Source of the DNA: Geoanaerobacter pelophilus
GTDB lineage: Bacteria; Desulfobacterota; Desulfuromonadia; Geobacterales; DSM-12255
NCBI RefSeq assembly: GCF_018476885.1
Contig: NZ_JAHCVJ010000001.1
Location: forward strand, 1,054,001 to 1,118,000
DNA length: 64,000 nucleotides
Reading direction: 5' to 3'
Shown: piece by piece, positions 61,951 to 64,000 of the stretch
Position numbering within the stretch: position 1 is the stretch's first letter
Layout of the letters: the number at the start of each line of letters is the position of its first letter
Made by a program: the position numbers and the translations under genes
The notes under the pieces: model-generated
The model's database searches: none
Seen by the model: only the letters and a program-made list of their open reading frames with translations
Told to the model about the DNA's origin: nothing

Positions 61951-62916
61951 TCAGGGACTCCACAGGTACATGTATCCACCACCCGAAACAGCCCCCATAC
62001 TGCCTCCAAGCAACTCTACCAAGCCGTCTTTCTCAGCTGCGCCGGAATAAATGCTCCCTTTGAAATTATCGGAACGGTAATAGGTAACAACTCGCGCGTC
62101 TTCCTCGCCAACTTTACCCCGCAAATCTTTTATTGCCTCGTCAAGATACCGGATTTTATCAATCAACTTGGCTTGTAGCGCCTGGTCTGCGGTGTAAATT
62201 CTGCCATCAGCAAGCTGGCGCAGTCCATCGCGAGTCAGAGCATTGCCGGGACGAGCCATGATAACGTCGAGAAACCGCCCGTAGAACTGGTCAATTATCT
62301 CCTGGCCAAGGCGAACCTCTTCAGGAGTGGCTTTGCGAAAGATGGACATGATATCTTTCTTGTCCCCCGACTTGATGGTCTGCTCTGCAACGCCGATCTT
62401 TGCCATCAACCCTTCAACGTTGAACTTTACCAGGATGACACCGATGCTGCCGGTAATAGCTGTGGGATGGGCAATGATTTCGTCGGCAGCAGAGGCAATA
62501 TAATAGGCGCCCGAGGCGCCAACACTCATGATACAGGCGATGACCGGGACCTTTTTCCGTTTTTTGAACTCAGTGAGGTCATGGTGAATGATATCGCTGG
62601 CAGTGATGGTCCCGCCCGGTGAGTTTATCCGCAGGATGATAGCGGCAAGGTTCTTGTCCTGTTCGGCCTTGAGCAGGGATTCGCGGATATAGGACACCAT
62701 TGACGGCGCCGGCTTGCCGATCAGCCCTCCTGATTTTTCCTGTTCGGAGATGGTGCCGTTGATTTCAAGCAGCAGGATTTTCTTGGTGCCGTCCCCTTCA
62801 AGGACCTGCTCTTCCAATGGGCTGGGCTTTTGTACCAGAGGCACGTTAACAAAGGCACACCCTGAAAGGGCCGCCAGCAGCAGACAAAAAATAGCGCCAA
62901 AAAATTTTCTCTTCAT
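61951..62916 (-). CDS. sppA: Signal peptide peptidase SppA-type lipoprotein serine protease
   Basis: 321 aa from ATG 62916 after GGAG. N-terminal lipoprotein signal with lipobox LSGC (C near residue 20). Peptidase S49 domain: ILRINSPGGTITASDII, the serine in VGASGAYYIASAADEI, and HPTAITGSIGVI. The short form (about 300 aa) relies on a lysine supplied by a neighbouring monomer in the oligomer. It degrades signal peptides or membrane protein fragments; specific role not known. Confidence 0.92.
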   Translation of the reverse strand: MKRKFFGAIFCLLLAALSGCAFVNVPLVQKPSPLEEQVLEGDGTKKILLLEINGTISEQEKSGGLIGKPAPSMVSYIRESLLKAEQDKNLAAIILRINSPGGTITASDIIHHDLTEFKKRKKVPVIACIMSVGASGAYYIASAADEIIAHPTAITGSIGVILVKFNVEGLMAKIGVAEQTIKSGDKKDIMSIFRKATPEEVRLGQEIIDQFYGRFLDVIMARPGNALTRDGLRQLADGRIYTADQALQAKLIDKIRYLDEAIKDLRGKVGEEDARVVTYYRSDNFKGSIYSGAAEKDGLVELLGGSMGAVSGGGYMYLWSP

Positions 62917-62974
62917 CGCAAACTCCATATCTCAAATCAACATAGCTGCCAGAGTATCCACTAGCCTCTGCAGG

Positions 62975-63517
62975 TCAACGGGCAATCCCATGGCAGGCGA
63001 GGTAGACAAGGTATCCGACACTACCATAAAGCAGCACACTTTTCCAATTGAACGCCACCTTCAGGTCGGTCGTTGACGGAATAGCTCCATAGACAAGCAG
63101 GTACATCATCGCATATAAGCCGATGGTCGAGGATACACTTGCCCGGAACAACGTCGTCCAGTAGCAAAACAGGAAATAGGCAACACCGAGCAGCAGCAAC
63201 GGAGAGAGGGCCACCAACGGGGCTGTCAGCGGGTTCAGGTTGTGAAAACTTACCGACCCAAGGACCAGTTTCCCATTATCTGACCGGGGCAACAGGGTAA
63301 AGCCCTGCAGCCGTGCCCGGCAGAGCCGCCCCATGAGGTAATGAGAACACTCATGCGCCAGAGTCGGCAGAAACGACCAAAAGAAGATCAGGAAAACACC
63401 GCTCCGAAGCACGAGCCGTCTGGCAACCATCAACAGGAAAACGAAGACAATGCCGCACAGGTGCCAGAATGGCGGAAGAGCTAAGGTTTCGTGCCACGCC
63501 GCTGAAAGTGTCGTCAT
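62975..63517 (-). CDS. Membrane HExxH metalloprotease-like protein
   Basis: 180 aa with four to five hydrophobic helices. LPTLAHECSHYLMG gives an HECSH (HExxH) zinc motif inside a helix, as in site-2-protease/M50-like or DUF-type membrane peptidases; a second acidic ligand is not obvious. ATG 63517 is preferred over the longer frame starting at 63559; the ribosome site is weak in both. 58 bp from sppA. Confidence 0.7.
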   Translation of the reverse strand: MTTLSAAWHETLALPPFWHLCGIVFVFLLMVARRLVLRSGVFLIFFWSFLPTLAHECSHYLMGRLCRARLQGFTLLPRSDNGKLVLGSVSFHNLNPLTAPLVALSPLLLLGVAYFLFCYWTTLFRASVSSTIGLYAMMYLLVYGAIPSTTDLKVAFNWKSVLLYGSVGYLVYLACHGIAR

Positions 63518-63562
63518 ATTGGACCAATAATAGCATTGTATCTGCGGTCCTGCATTCAAGTT

Positions 63563-64000
63563 CTATCTCAGCTGCCACGCTGTCAGTTCGGCAATGCTGT
63601 GCTGGAACTTGCGCCGGGTTTCCCGAATGACAAACGGGACGTCGCGCGGCGCTCCGAGCAGGCTAAAATGTGGCGCCAACGCCTCTTTCAGGCCATCCAG
63701 GGTCCAGACCGGCTCACCGCTATCGCGATAGCCTCCCAGCCACTCTTCCTTCTTGGTATACTCCTCCAGCCAGGTACAGGGTGAGGTGATCACCAGCAGC
63801 CCACCGGGGTTCAACCGCTCATGGATAGTCGCCAGAAACTTGCGTGGCGAATAGAGCCGGTCGATCAGGTTGGCTGCCAGCACCAGGTCGTAGCCGGTGA
63901 ATTTTTCCGGCAGGTTGCAGGCATCGGCCTGATAGAAATCGACCTGCTCGCGAATACCTGCCAGCCCCAGCGCCGCCAGATCAATCTCGTGGAATGAGAC
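63563..64000 (-). CDS. SAM-dependent methyltransferase, OvoA C-terminal-like (partial at 5')
   Basis: The frame is open from the window edge to the stop at 63563 (about 145 codons); the N-terminus lies outside. VDFYQADACNLPEKF and YDLVLAANLIDRLYSP, then RLNPGGLLVITSPCTWLEEY, give Rossmann methyltransferase motifs, and the ending VPFVIRETRRKFQHS resembles the putative 4-mercaptohistidine N1-methyltransferase domain of ovothiol synthases. The first ATG/GTG inside this span is not a start. Name is tentative. Confidence 0.7.
   Translation of the reverse strand, partial: VSFHEIDLAALGLAGIREQVDFYQADACNLPEKFTGYDLVLAANLIDRLYSPRKFLATIHERLNPGGLLVITSPCTWLEEYTKKEEWLGGYRDSGEPVWTLDGLKEALAPHFSLLGAPRDVPFVIRETRRKFQHSIAELTAWQLR

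Overview
The window reads as chromosome from a Desulfuromonadota bacterium of the Geobacter type. The evidence is a sigma-54 response regulator, selenocysteine machinery, many PAS hybrid histidine kinases with nearly identical cores, a tungsten aldehyde oxidoreductase and a corrinoid methyltransferase operon. This assignment is an inference from gene content; no ribosomal marker is present.

Left flank (1-12.0 kb): an NtrC-type regulator, a 37-bp dyad, and a heavy-metal efflux operon (TolC-like, adaptor with a Cys/His/Met metal-binding motif, CusA/CzcA-type RND pump, small periplasmic protein). These are followed by YceI, a YeiH-type exporter, selA, yedF and tRNA-Sec (selC) with an encoded CCA.

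Accessory region (12.0-52.6 kb): it begins 20 bp after the tRNA-Sec CCA with a TGT-initiated cluster of 19-bp repeats that I read as the end of a Tn7-like transposon. Inside are (i) a minus-strand type I restriction-modification operon, hsdR-hsdS-[six accessory genes]-hsdM, including PD-(D/E)XK nucleases, a metallo-beta-lactamase-fold protein and an AT-rich trio; (ii) a transposition operon encoding a fused TnsA-TnsB, TnsC and TniQ with intact catalytic motifs; (iii) a hybrid histidine kinase and IS debris (decayed IS256-family transposase, a miniature IS21-type element); (iv) two minus-strand aldehyde/redox operons (FMN reductase, ferredoxin, tungsten aldehyde oxidoreductase, cupin, CMD protein; and SDR, YqhD-like alcohol dehydrogenase, SDR, MFS, MBL, flavodoxin), each preceded by the same 71-bp element, with an AraC-type regulator next to one of them; (v) an orphan secF, a YitT protein, an Rnk-like factor and a divergent MreB.

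At 52.48-52.72 kb a right-type repeat cluster abuts a second left-type cluster in a perfect 16-4-16 inverted repeat. A diverged right-type end lies at 60.15-60.22 kb. Simplest reading: two related Tn7-like elements in tandem next to selC, the second (52.6-60.2 kb) lacking transposition genes and carrying a hybrid kinase and a corrinoid/MtaA/DUF1638/kinase operon. No matching target-site duplications were seen, so the boundaries are provisional.

Right flank (60.2-64 kb): a small membrane protein, a class-A-beta-lactamase-like serine hydrolase, a GIY-YIG protein, an SppA-type lipoprotein protease, an HExxH membrane protein and the 3' part of a methyltransferase resembling the OvoA C-terminal domain. 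No CRISPR array or rRNA gene was seen.
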